NCBI RefSeq assembly: GCF_947179115.1
Contig: NZ_CAMXCI010000001.1
Span: 558,001 to 622,000, forward strand
DNA length: 64,000 nucleotides
Direction of reading: 5' to 3'
Origin: Commensalibacter papalotli
Lineage (GTDB): Bacteria; Pseudomonadota; Alphaproteobacteria; Acetobacterales; Acetobacteraceae
This document shows positions 55,005 through 63,860 of the stretch, one piece after another. The position numbers and the translations under genes were made by a program. The notes under the pieces are model-generated. The model was not told the DNA's origin. It saw only the letters and a list, made by a program, of their open reading frames with translations, and did no database searches. How positions within the stretch are numbered: the stretch's first letter is position 1; each line of letters begins with the position of its first letter.

Positions 55005-56327
55005 ATGAAATTTAAATTCTATTCTATTTTTTTGACTTTATCCGGTTTATGTTTTTTTATAGTACCTCGTTTTGCAACATCACAAATGATTGCGGATACA
55101 TCTATCTGGCGATCCTCTGTCAATACCAAGCCACAACAAATAACCATTAGTGGTAAAGATAAGCTGTTTACAATTAATCTGTTTATTTCTCCAAAAAAAC
55201 AGTCAATCTTACAAATTTCATATCAAGAAAATAATGATACTCTTCAAGATATTCGATCTTTAAATTTTACACTTGGTAAGCAAGTATTTATCCTTAAAAA
55301 ACAAATTAAGGATATCCGTAATCAAGCAAAATTTGGCACGAGTTTAGAAACTTCCCAAGTGCAGATTTTAATTCAAAATCTTAGTACACAAAACAAAGCT
55401 TATATTACCCAAGACCGCGAATATATCGCGTTCTCTTTAAAAGGCTGTAATTCTATTATTTCTTCATTATTACAATATTTAGATAAAAACCCAATGCCTG
55501 AACTACAAGTTTTTTTTGATAAAGTGAATAGCCCCACCTTAACATCTTGGTTAAATCTTTCATTACAAGAAAATAAACTTTTATATGGAATGGGTTTAAT
55601 CGTATTTTTATTACTATTCGGTCGTCATTTATTTAAGTGTATAGCCTATTTTTATAAAAAACGCAGAAATCGCTATCGCCTAAACAAAGCATATAAAATT
55701 GCTACTGATCAAATTGAACAAAATGCTAGTATTTTATATATTAAACGTGACCAGCTTTTATATAAAGATGCATATGGCAGCCTTATTGAAGACAAATGGA
55801 TACAAGAGGTAAACCGCTTTATTCGCACTAAAATAAAACCTATATTAACCGAAAATCATCTATTGGAATATTATCCTCAAATTCACAAAAACACGATCAA
55901 AAAGATTTTATCTGTTGCCAAATATCCTCCTAGAACACAAAAAACTTTCTTTAAGAATTACAAAAAAACTAAGATTGAATATTCCCCCACAATGGATCCT
56001 TTTGATTATGAAGCCTATTGTGCTGAACTTCTAAGATTAAAAGGGTGGGATGCTGATGTGACCACTGCTAGTGGTGATCAAGGGGCCGATGTGATTGCTG
56101 TTAAAAACGGTATTACCTTTATTATTCAGTGTAAATTATATAGCAAACCCGTTGGAAACAAAGCTGTACAAGAAGTTAATGCTGCCAAAATTTTTTATCA
56201 TGCTCATTATGCCGCTGTTGTTTCAAATGCTGCCTATACGATCTCTGCTCGACAACTAGCAGCATCTACAGAAGTAACCTTGTTACATCATGAAACTTTA
56301 CAGAAATTTGCACAAACTTTGACTTAG
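55005..56327 (+). CDS. Membrane-anchored Mrr-type restriction endonuclease
   Basis: The 440-residue protein has an N-terminal signal-like hydrophobic segment (about 5-25), an exported region of about 165 residues, a membrane helix at about 192-210 (LLYGMGLIVFLLLFG) followed by positive residues (KKRRNRYR), and a cytosolic helical linker. The C-terminal 110 residues form an Mrr-like nuclease: FDYEAYCAELLRLKGWDADV, GDQGADVIAVKNG and FIIQCKLYSKPVGNKAVQEV, with Asp362, Gln375 and Lys377 as the D..QxK active site. So the nuclease domain faces the cytoplasm. Known Mrr-type enzymes cut modified or foreign DNA; a membrane-anchored form with an outside sensor domain is unusual. Confidence 0.8.
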   Translation: MKFKFYSIFLTLSGLCFFIVPRFATSQMIADTSIWRSSVNTKPQQITISGKDKLFTINLFISPKKQSILQISYQENNDTLQDIRSLNFTLGKQVFILKKQIKDIRNQAKFGTSLETSQVQILIQNLSTQNKAYITQDREYIAFSLKGCNSIISSLLQYLDKNPMPELQVFFDKVNSPTLTSWLNLSLQENKLLYGMGLIVFLLLFGRHLFKCIAYFYKKRRNRYRLNKAYKIATDQIEQNASILYIKRDQLLYKDAYGSLIEDKWIQEVNRFIRTKIKPILTENHLLEYYPQIHKNTIKKILSVAKYPPRTQKTFFKNYKKTKIEYSPTMDPFDYEAYCAELLRLKGWDADVTTASGDQGADVIAVKNGITFIIQCKLYSKPVGNKAVQEVNAAKIFYHAHYAAVVSNAAYTISARQLAASTEVTLLHHETLQKFAQTLT

Positions 56328-56331
56328 CCTC

Positions 56332-58071
56332 TTATAATTTAACACCCACTTGAAAAGAAGCAATCCATCCTTCTGGTGACAGTCCTGATGTTGAAATCGC
56401 ATGGGATACAGAGCTATCCCATATTAAAATACCATCTGATTTACGAAGACCAATCCCTGTCCCCGCTATATTGGCACTTTTTAATATTTTGGGCATATTA
56501 TCATATGTATAAACCGCTCTGGTCATTCCTGCATCAGCAATAACGTATAACTCTATATCTTTTAAAAAAAATTCACAAAAACCATCATATCCAGCACATA
56601 CAAGATGTTTTGTTGGTAATTGCCAAGATAAATCATTACGCATAAAAATACCTGCATTTCCTATTGCTGTTTTTTTAAGAAACCCTCGAACGGTATATGG
56701 ACCACCAATAGAAAACCATTCATTTCCATATTGATTTTGGCTGCTATACTCACCGTGAATCACAGTATGCCAAGTTATTGTTTTTGTAATTGGTTTGAAT
56801 CCATCGATATTTAAATATGGTTTAACATATTGTGTATGCGGCGCATATTTTCCTTGGTTAACCACCCAAGTTTTTGTACCCATACCACCCAGTCCAACCT
56901 TTGCCCCTATATTAATATACCAAGTTCGTCCCCATATTTTCAAAAATTCACCAACACCAATGTTCAAAGAAGCCAATTTTGCACTTTGCGAAGGTAGCCT
57001 TTCATAATTCGTATTATTTCGAAAATCTTTTAACTCATAGGAAACTGTTAATGTTGTCACATCCACCTTATGACGTGCAATTACTCTTGAAACACCAATA
57101 CGATAATCTTTTTGTACTGTATCTAAACGCTTTTTTGTATCAGGCTGTGAAGGCATATAATAAAATTCATCTGAGCGCCACCAACCTCCAAATAACAACC
57201 AAGGCCCCAAAGGAATAGACCCTTCTGCATCTAAAAAAGAGTTGTGACCTTGACTTTGTCTGTTATTCAAAGAATGATCATATTCAAATGACCATAGATC
57301 TAATAAACCAAAAAGATCTGAGACATTCACAAAAGCTCGCCCCATTGTTCTACCAGAACTACTTTGACTGTTATTATCTGTTAATACTTTTCCATGAATC
57401 ATACTGGTCTTGGGAACATCGATATGAACAACAGTATCTGTATCTTTTGTTTTAGGCAGGAATTTTAATGACGCTTCCCAACCTGATAAACGATTCATAT
57501 TATCCAAGCCTTGTTCTAAATCATCTAGATTCAGAACGCCCCCACTCACCCAAGGAAAAGCCGTTATTTCATTTGAAGGTTGAGCACTGCCAGAAAATTC
57601 AAAAGACCCGACCTTATTTTCTAGCATTATAATTTTTAAATAACCTCCAGAAATATCTTGCTTAGGCAAATATGCACGAGATGTCACAAGCCTGTGCTTA
57701 ACGTAAAGCTTATTGATATCCCCCAAAATAATATTAATATCTTGTAAACTTACACAACGACCTTTCCATTGATGAGTAATAGTGTTGATCGCCGCTTTAG
57801 AGATTTTTGTAACCCCTGTGACCTCAATATTATTCAATTCAACGCAAGATTTTATGGATAGCGTTGGAATTTTATCTGTGTCAGCCCCCAAATGATCTGG
57901 CACAACCATGGGTGTATCCATCATTTGTTGTCTTTGTCGGTAATGCGTATTTTGCAAATATCCAAAATATTGGTTATTACCATAATATGCCAAAGCAGGC
58001 CTTACCAATAATGGTAATCCCGTACCAATTAAAATACATAAAAACAGCATATAACGTAAATAAACAGTCAT
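56332..58071 (-). CDS. TpsB/FhaC-type outer-membrane transporter, orphan
   Basis: The 579-residue protein is a two-partner secretion translocator. A signal peptide ends near LVRPALAYYG; a POTRA domain covers about 45-150 (VELNNIEVTGVTKISKAAINTI, GRCVSLQDINIILGDINKLY, SGGYLKIIML). The 16-strand barrel follows, with VRGFLKK in GGPYTVRGF near residue 465 as the conserved signature. No TpsA exoprotein gene lies on either side: upstream is tRNA-Ser and downstream is the convergent nuclease gene (4 bases apart). Its partner must be elsewhere, or the gene is a remnant with an intact frame. Confidence 0.85.
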   Translation of the reverse strand: MTVYLRYMLFLCILIGTGLPLLVRPALAYYGNNQYFGYLQNTHYRQRQQMMDTPMVVPDHLGADTDKIPTLSIKSCVELNNIEVTGVTKISKAAINTITHQWKGRCVSLQDINIILGDINKLYVKHRLVTSRAYLPKQDISGGYLKIIMLENKVGSFEFSGSAQPSNEITAFPWVSGGVLNLDDLEQGLDNMNRLSGWEASLKFLPKTKDTDTVVHIDVPKTSMIHGKVLTDNNSQSSSGRTMGRAFVNVSDLFGLLDLWSFEYDHSLNNRQSQGHNSFLDAEGSIPLGPWLLFGGWWRSDEFYYMPSQPDTKKRLDTVQKDYRIGVSRVIARHKVDVTTLTVSYELKDFRNNTNYERLPSQSAKLASLNIGVGEFLKIWGRTWYINIGAKVGLGGMGTKTWVVNQGKYAPHTQYVKPYLNIDGFKPITKTITWHTVIHGEYSSQNQYGNEWFSIGGPYTVRGFLKKTAIGNAGIFMRNDLSWQLPTKHLVCAGYDGFCEFFLKDIELYVIADAGMTRAVYTYDNMPKILKSANIAGTGIGLRKSDGILIWDSSVSHAISTSGLSPEGWIASFQVGVKL

Positions 58072-58299
58072 ACGAAATTAATAGCAATAATCTTTGTAAA
58101 ACCAAACAAATAAAAGCACTTATGGATCACTTTGATATATATATTTCTTTTAGTATGACCTAAAAAAAACAATAAAATGCTTCAGACGACTTAAATCCTC
58201 ATTATTCTCAACTAATAATTAAAAAAATCAGAAAATAATTTTTTTTACTTGCCTCTTATGAAAAAATTGATATTGTTCTTTTTACTGAGGCAATCTTTA

Positions 58300-58390
58300 G
58301 GAGAGATGGCCGAGCGGCTTAAGGCGCACGCTTGGAAAGCGTGTGTGCGTTAATAGCGTACCATGGGTTCGAATCCCATTCTCTCCGCCA
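58300..58390 (+). tRNA. tRNA-Ser(GGA)
   Basis: A class II tRNA with acceptor stem GGAGAGA/TCTCTCC-type pairing and encoded GCCA end. The anticodon stem CACGC/GCGTG encloses loop TTGGAAA, giving anticodon GGA (UCC/UCU). A long variable arm (TGCGTTAATAGCGTA) and the TTCGAAT T-loop follow. Its 3' end is the likely attachment site of an element whose integrase relic starts 155 bases downstream. Confidence 0.93.
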
Positions 58391-58545
58391 TATAAGATTT
58401 ATATATTGTTTCAAATAATACCAAATTCAAAATAAAACAGCCATTTATTTCATTAATAAAGATCCCATATGACATCAAACAGACCCATTGCATCCCATAA
58501 AAATAGGGGTATAATAAGGGGTATCAATGTTTTAATAGGGCTATT

Positions 58546-58632
58546 ATGGCTAAAACGAAGAAGCCTTGATCAGATATAGCTATTAAAAATGTCAAACCTC
58601 ACGAATTTTTTTCGTTTATCTGTGCTGCAAAA
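58546..58632 (+). pseudogene. Integrase N-terminal relic (DUF4102 type)
   Basis: ATG at 58546 gives MAKTKKP, a TGA, then SDIAIKNVKPHEFF. LSDIAIKNAKP-type sequence is the start of tyrosine integrases of the P4-like group that insert at tRNA genes. A later piece, KNFKYDYM around 58630-58655 in another frame, may also belong. The catalytic domain is gone. It lies directly downstream of tRNA-Ser. Confidence 0.55.
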
Positions 58633-58635
58633 ATT

Positions 58636-58859
58636 TTAAATATGATTATATGTCGTTGGTTCCATCTGCATAGTATCCATAGCAGAGTTTTTGCTAAGTT
58701 GTTTTAGATACGTGCAACTTTCAGCATATTTCTATGCCAAAATTGTAGCCCTAACTTGATTAGTGGTTCTAGCACCGCCAAAACCTAAACAATTCAAGGC
58801 TGGAGTTACAATTTCATTTTCAAATAAAATATCTAAATTTCCACAGTGACTTTAAACAT
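58636..58859 (-). pseudogene. Frameshifted small gene behind tRNA-Ser
   Basis: From ATG at 58859 with AAGGAA about ten bases before it, the frame reads MFKVTVEI, then after a one-base shift DILFENEIVTPALNCLGFGG, ARTTNQVRATILA, a TAG, and KYAESCTYLKQLSKNSAMDT ending at 58636. The whole length is not a multiple of three. The family is unknown. Confidence 0.35.
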
Positions 58860-58994
58860 TTTGTGTTCCTTTGATGATAAAAAATTGTTTAAAAAATCAT
58901 AAAAGAGGAAATGTTTATTTTGAAAAAAAGTCATTGAATTTATTACTAAAAATAGATATTTTAAATAAATTTCTTTATTGATTGATTCTCGATT

Positions 58995-60260
58995 ATGTAT
59001 GGCTTAATTGACTGCAATAACTTCTACGCTTCTTGTGAGCGCGTTTTTAATCCCAAACTAGAAGGGAAACCTATAGGTATCCTTTCAAATAATGATGGTT
59101 GTGTTATTGCCAGATCCAATGAACTTAAACCTTTTGTACCAATGGCAATGCCCGCGTTTAAAATTCCACCTCATATCAAAAAGAAAATAACCTTACTCAG
59201 CTCTAATTATGAGCTTTATGGTGATATGAGCCAAAGGGTCTTCTCTATTGTTCAAGACTATATCTACGACACAGAGCTTTATTCAATTGACGAGGCCTTT
59301 TTGCGCCTGCAATATCAACAAAATCCAATTGAATATTGTCGCTCTCTGAGGATAATAATTCGTAAATGCACGGGCATTCCCGTTTCAATTGGAATAGCAC
59401 CAACCCGAACGTTAGCTAAAATCGCTAATCATCTTGCCAAAAAGAACCCAGAGCACCACGGCGTTTATCGTTTACAACTTGATAATACTGTATTTGAAAC
59501 CGCCTTAAAGCAACTTCCTGTTTCTGAAATCTGGGGCGTCGGTCGGAAAATATCAGCCAAATTAACTAACATGGGTATTCAAACAGCATGGCAACTTAAA
59601 AATTGTAATGCCAATCTTCTAGGCAAACAATTCTCTGTTGTCCTAGAACGCACTATTTTAGAATTGCGCGGCACTCCTTGTATTGAACTAGAAGGAATAC
59701 ATACACCCAAAAAGAATATCATGACTTCTCGTAGCTTTGGAAAAACTACAAATGATCTTAATGATCTGCAGGAAGCTATTCGGCTACATGCCAGTAAAGG
59801 TGCAGAAAAACTGCGCGCTCAACATTCATTGGCACAAGCAGTTCTTGTCTTTTTAAAAACCAATCGTTTTGGTGAACAACAATCTCAATACCATCCATCA
59901 ATCGTCATTCCCCTTCTCTATCCAACAAATGATACTCGTGATATTATTAAGGCAGCCCAGAATGGTGTTTATCAAATATTTAAAGAAAATTACTTTTACC
60001 AAAAAGCAGGCGTAATGATGTTGGACGTTATTAATCAGGATAAACGACAACTCAATTTTTTTAGCCCTATCGAAGATGAGGAGGTAAAAAAACATAGTAA
60101 TCGTTTGATGCAAACACTAGATACAATCAATAAAAAAATGGGAAGCAACACCATCAGCTTTGGTGGCACAAACGCAAATGCACCATGGAACTTAAAACGA
60201 GACTTATTAAGCCAGCGATATACAACAAAGTGGAATGAACTGCCTGTGGTTAAAGCTTAA
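58995..60260 (+). CDS. umuC: Y-family DNA polymerase, UmuC subunit
   Basis: UmuC is the catalytic subunit of translesion polymerase V, active in the SOS response. The 421-residue protein has MYGLIDCNNFYASCERVF (first metal Asp at 6), ARSNELKPFVPMAMPAF, LYGDMSQRVFSIVQDY, SIDEAFLRLQ (second acidic pair), and the helix-hairpin-helix WGVGRKISAKLTNMGI. The little-finger domain extends to residue 421. No umuD is adjacent, so it would need a partner elsewhere. I see no clear SOS box in the 60 bases before the start. It lies in the accessory region near the integrase relic, and mobile elements often carry umuC. Confidence 0.9.
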   Translation: MYGLIDCNNFYASCERVFNPKLEGKPIGILSNNDGCVIARSNELKPFVPMAMPAFKIPPHIKKKITLLSSNYELYGDMSQRVFSIVQDYIYDTELYSIDEAFLRLQYQQNPIEYCRSLRIIIRKCTGIPVSIGIAPTRTLAKIANHLAKKNPEHHGVYRLQLDNTVFETALKQLPVSEIWGVGRKISAKLTNMGIQTAWQLKNCNANLLGKQFSVVLERTILELRGTPCIELEGIHTPKKNIMTSRSFGKTTNDLNDLQEAIRLHASKGAEKLRAQHSLAQAVLVFLKTNRFGEQQSQYHPSIVIPLLYPTNDTRDIIKAAQNGVYQIFKENYFYQKAGVMMLDVINQDKRQLNFFSPIEDEEVKKHSNRLMQTLDTINKKMGSNTISFGGTNANAPWNLKRDLLSQRYTTKWNELPVVKA

Positions 60261-60711
60261 TAAAACAATGAAATTCCTCATTATTTTATCTGAAACAAGA
60301 TACTCACATGTAAAACTCATCCTCTTTCAAAAATTTTTGTGAATATAATTAGGGTATATTTCAAAGCTAACCAACATCAATCTTACACAGAAGTATATGA
60401 CACTAGGAAAATGTAGATACACAAAAATGATACTATATAATGACCTCATAAATTAAGAGCAGAACATAGAGTAAAAATCGACACTATGATCAACCTAGAT
60501 CTGAATAAATTTAAGATTAAAATCTTTAATTGATTTTATGGGTTTTACTTATAAAATATTATAAAAATATTTATCAACTTCTGCAAAATCAGCTATGCAT
60601 TGATATAAAAAACAAAGATGTTTTTTCAGAACAATAATATGGCAAATCATAGGATGATAATTTCCCATTCTCGCCCATATTTAAAGAGTTTAATTAACAC
60701 TTCACTTCATT
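60261..60711. other. Intergenic region, no gene seen
   Basis: About 450 AT-rich bases between umuC and a short minus-strand relic. I find no supported ORF. A CCCATTCTC stretch at 60664-60672 echoes the tRNA-Ser 3' end (58375-58383). Confidence 0.4.
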
Positions 60712-60831
60712 TTAAGTAAAGGCCACCACACTACCTCATAAATACCATCATCAAGATAATTCACACTCGCACGAAAACCTTTATTGGGGTTGAAATGATT
60801 AACATATAATTTAATAATATTTTATCAAACC
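60712..60831 (-). pseudogene. Short coding-like relic
   Basis: A 39-codon frame reading YVNHFNPNKGFRASVNYLDD then GIYEVVWWPLLKMK, without a start. The residue mix looks coding, but the family is unknown. Confidence 0.25.
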
Positions 60832-60843
60832 TAATGGCTTGAA

Positions 60844-60888
60844 TTTTCTATTCATAAAAGCAAACTAACGCATCTTATGAATAGAAAA
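60844..60888. repeat. Inverted repeat after lepA
   Basis: TTTTCTATTCATAA (60844-60857) and its exact complement (60875-60888) with a 17-base loop, just past the lepA stop. It is probably the lepA terminator although no U-run follows. Confidence 0.5.
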
Positions 60889-60893
60889 TAGGA

Positions 60894-62699
60894 TTATCGG
60901 TCAATTTTCAATGCTGCAAGAAAAGCAGATTGTGGAATTTCAACTTTACCAAATTGGCGCATCCGCTTTTTGCCTTCTTTTTGTTTATCCAACAACTTAC
61001 GTTTACGGGAAATATCACCACCATAACATTTGGCCGTTACGTCCTTGGACAAAGCCCCAATCGTCTCACGAGCAATAACACGTCCACCAATGGCTGCTTG
61101 AACCGCAATTTTAAATAGTTGGCGAGGAATCAAATCTTTTAACTTGGAGCAAATAGCACGCCCCCTACTCTCTGCTACAGAACGATGGGCCACAAATGCC
61201 AAAGCATCGACCGGCTCTTGGTTTACCAAAATACTGATCCGAACAAGATCACTTTCTTCATACCCGTCCATTTGATATTCAAAACTAGCGTAACCACGAG
61301 TTGCAGATTTTAAACGATCATAAAAGTCGAAGACAACTTCATTCAATGGTAAACGATAAATTGCCATTGCTCTTGATCCAACATAAGTTAAATCGATCTG
61401 CTCTCCACGTCGTTCTGTACATAATCCCAATACAGCACCCAAATATTCATCTGGCACCATAATAGAGGCTTTGATCCAAGGCTCTTCAATATGATCAATA
61501 GAAGTTGGATCAGGCATATCTGCAGGATTATGCAAATCCTCTATTGATCCATCATTTTTAAATAAATGATAAACAACAGATGGTGCTGTTGCGATCAAGT
61601 TTAGATCGAATTCACGACTTAATCGTTCTTGGATAATTTCTAAATGTAATAAACCAAGAAAACCACATCTAAACCCAAAACCTAAAGCTGCAGAAGTTTC
61701 AGGTTCATAGTGAAAAGACGCATCATTAAGTTGCAGTTTACCTAAGCTTTCACGTAATTTTTCAAAATCATCCGCATCCATTGGATATAAACCACACCAA
61801 ACTACAGGTACAGACGGTTTAAATCCATCCAGTACTTTGGCTGCTGGTTTTTTATCATCAGTAATAGTATCCCCAACATGACAATCAGCAACTGTTTTAA
61901 TCGCTGCATTAATAAAACCCATCTCTCCTGCGCCTAAAGATTCTACTTCGCGCATATGCGGGGTAAACACACCAACTTGTTCAACACTATAGGTGCTATT
62001 GTTAAACATCATTCGAATACGCATACCTTTTTTGATGCGTCCTGCTTTAACACGCACCAAAATAATAACACCTAAATAAGTATCATACCAACTATCAACC
62101 AACAGTGCTTGTAAAGGCGCATCGACATCTCCTGTTGGTGGTGGTAGACGTGTTACCAAAGCATCCAAGACAGCTTCGATATTTAACCCTGTTTTGGCGG
62201 ATACTCCAATCGCATCATCTGCTGGAATACCAATAATTTCTTCTATTTGTGCTTTGGTTGCCTCTACATCAGCAGCTGGTAAATCAACTTTGTTTAATAC
62301 AGGCACAATTTCATGGCGCGCATCAATAGCTTGATACACATTGGCAAGTGTTTGTGCTTCCACCCCTTGAGAAGCGTCAACAACCAACAAGGATCCTTCA
62401 CACGCAGCCAAGGAACGACTAACCTCATATGCAAAATCAACATGGCCCGGCGTATCCATCAAATTTAATATATAGGTTTGACCATCTTTTGCCTTATATT
62501 GCAATCTTACTGTTTGCGCTTTAATGGTAATACCGCGTTCACGTTCAATATCCATACTATCTAAAACTTGCGCTTGCATCTCTCGCTGGGTTAACCCACC
62601 ACAAGCTTGAATCAACCGATCAGCAAGGGTTGATTTCCCATGATCAATATGGGCGATAATTGAAAAATTACGGATTAATTCTAAAGGCGTATCTGTCAT
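60894..62699 (-). CDS. lepA: Elongation factor 4
   Basis: LepA (EF4) is a ribosome-dependent GTPase linked to back-translocation and efficient translation start. The 601-residue product shows the G domain (AHIDHGKSTLADRL, MDIERERGITIKAQT, DTPGHVDF, NKVDLPAAD), the elongation-factor domains II and III, and the LepA-specific C-terminal part with YGGDISRKRKLLDKQKEGKKRMRQFG. The length and motif order are standard. It stands between the accessory region and the EamA pair. Confidence 0.97.
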   Translation of the reverse strand: MTDTPLELIRNFSIIAHIDHGKSTLADRLIQACGGLTQREMQAQVLDSMDIERERGITIKAQTVRLQYKAKDGQTYILNLMDTPGHVDFAYEVSRSLAACEGSLLVVDASQGVEAQTLANVYQAIDARHEIVPVLNKVDLPAADVEATKAQIEEIIGIPADDAIGVSAKTGLNIEAVLDALVTRLPPPTGDVDAPLQALLVDSWYDTYLGVIILVRVKAGRIKKGMRIRMMFNNSTYSVEQVGVFTPHMREVESLGAGEMGFINAAIKTVADCHVGDTITDDKKPAAKVLDGFKPSVPVVWCGLYPMDADDFEKLRESLGKLQLNDASFHYEPETSAALGFGFRCGFLGLLHLEIIQERLSREFDLNLIATAPSVVYHLFKNDGSIEDLHNPADMPDPTSIDHIEEPWIKASIMVPDEYLGAVLGLCTERRGEQIDLTYVGSRAMAIYRLPLNEVVFDFYDRLKSATRGYASFEYQMDGYEESDLVRISILVNQEPVDALAFVAHRSVAESRGRAICSKLKDLIPRQLFKIAVQAAIGGRVIARETIGALSKDVTAKCYGGDISRKRKLLDKQKEGKKRMRQFGKVEIPQSAFLAALKIDR

Positions 62700-62782
62700 A
62701 GGGGCACCAACAAGGCAAAAATGATAACTTAAACAATAATAGTATATTAAAGCATATTTCTATACGCTTTTGCTAAAAAATA

Positions 62783-63688
62783 CTACGATCCTTTTTCTTT
62801 TTTTAATGGATAGGCTGCAACAACAGCTCCCCCTACAATTAAAAGAACAGCAAATAGCAAGCTAAACGTTACAGAGGCCCTTCCTGCCAGCACTAACCAA
62901 CAAGTTGAAAGTAACGGTGCTAAATAGGATAACGATCCGATTAAAGACAAATCTGCATTTTTAGTCGCATAATCCCAAGCCAAAAACGCAACCCCTATGG
63001 GACCACATCCTAGATACAAAATAATACAAATATCTTTTAGAGAATTTAGCATGATAGTGGTTTCAAACATAAAATGAATAGCCATAGAAACCAATGCAAT
63101 ACCGCCACACACCCCAATCATCATTGCTGTTGGAACAGCAGCATATTTACGATTAACAATCGAATAAATTGCCCAAACAACACCACTTAACAAGCCAAAA
63201 ATATACCCAAGAACAACTGTAAAATTAATTACAGAACCTTTATCCGCAGGCATTAAACAAATCATACCTACCAAGCCCATGACTGCCCCTAATAAGTAAG
63301 CAATATGGAATTGTCTTTTACTTAAAATTGCAAGCGCAATAACCAACATAATCGGCCACAGATAAGATAACAAGGTTACTTTGGCAGGAGGCGCAAAGCT
63401 AAGTCCTAAATAATCAAATACATAAAAGAAAAATAGACCACAAAACGCCGTTAACCAAGGTGCTATAGGTTGCACCATTTCTTGTAAGCGCCCAGTGAAA
63501 GCTAAAATAATACTGCCAATAATAAATGCTTCACCAAAGCCAAACCACAAAAGCTGAAACCTTGGAATATGCGGTAAAGAAGTGATCGTAACGGAGGAGC
63601 TGGACCACAGTAAAATCGTTAATAACCCAGCCGATGTTCCTAAAAACATTCTAGATTTTATAATGGCTGACTTTTTAATAATGGACAT
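62783..63688 (-). CDS. EamA/DMT-family transporter (first of a tandem pair)
   Basis: The 301-residue inner-membrane protein has about ten hydrophobic helices and the EamA features: FFYVFDYLGLSFAPPAKVTLLSYLWPI in the middle and LIGSLSYLAPLLSTCWLVLAG near the end. The PPAK.TLL.YLWPI pattern is close to YddG, an exporter of aromatic amino acids, but that is a family guess. A second paralogue starts just upstream (63861 onward) with a near-identical C-terminus, so the two arose by tandem duplication. Confidence 0.82.
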   Translation of the reverse strand: MSIIKKSAIIKSRMFLGTSAGLLTILLWSSSSVTITSLPHIPRFQLLWFGFGEAFIIGSIILAFTGRLQEMVQPIAPWLTAFCGLFFFYVFDYLGLSFAPPAKVTLLSYLWPIMLVIALAILSKRQFHIAYLLGAVMGLVGMICLMPADKGSVINFTVVLGYIFGLLSGVVWAIYSIVNRKYAAVPTAMMIGVCGGIALVSMAIHFMFETTIMLNSLKDICIILYLGCGPIGVAFLAWDYATKNADLSLIGSLSYLAPLLSTCWLVLAGRASVTFSLLFAVLLIVGGAVVAAYPLKKEKGS

Positions 63689-63715
63689 CTTTAATAAACC
63701 AACAAAATATTAAAT

Positions 63716-63746
63716 TAAAAAAGCCCACACAAATTGGCATGGACTT
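63716..63746 (-). terminator. Terminator between the tandem EamA genes
   Basis: On the minus strand AAGTCCA pairs with TGGGCTT (one G-U) around the loop, followed by six or more T. It lies 115 bases past the stop of the upstream EamA paralogue and before the downstream copy. Confidence 0.6.
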
Positions 63747-63860
63747 GTACAGTTTAATTAGATGTTATGCTAATATGATAATCCTAGATACAGTATTTAT
63801 TAAATTTAATTATTATGTATATATCTCCTAAATATCAGATCATATAAATCTAGTATAATT

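Noticed and set aside
58500..58535. Short GGGGTAT direct repeats before the integrase stub as a CRISPR or iteron array
   Set aside because: Only two copies about ten bases apart; no regular spacers and no replication gene.
58930..58994. SOS box before umuC
   Set aside because: No GTTC-N7-GTTC pattern of the alphaproteobacterial type is present in this stretch.
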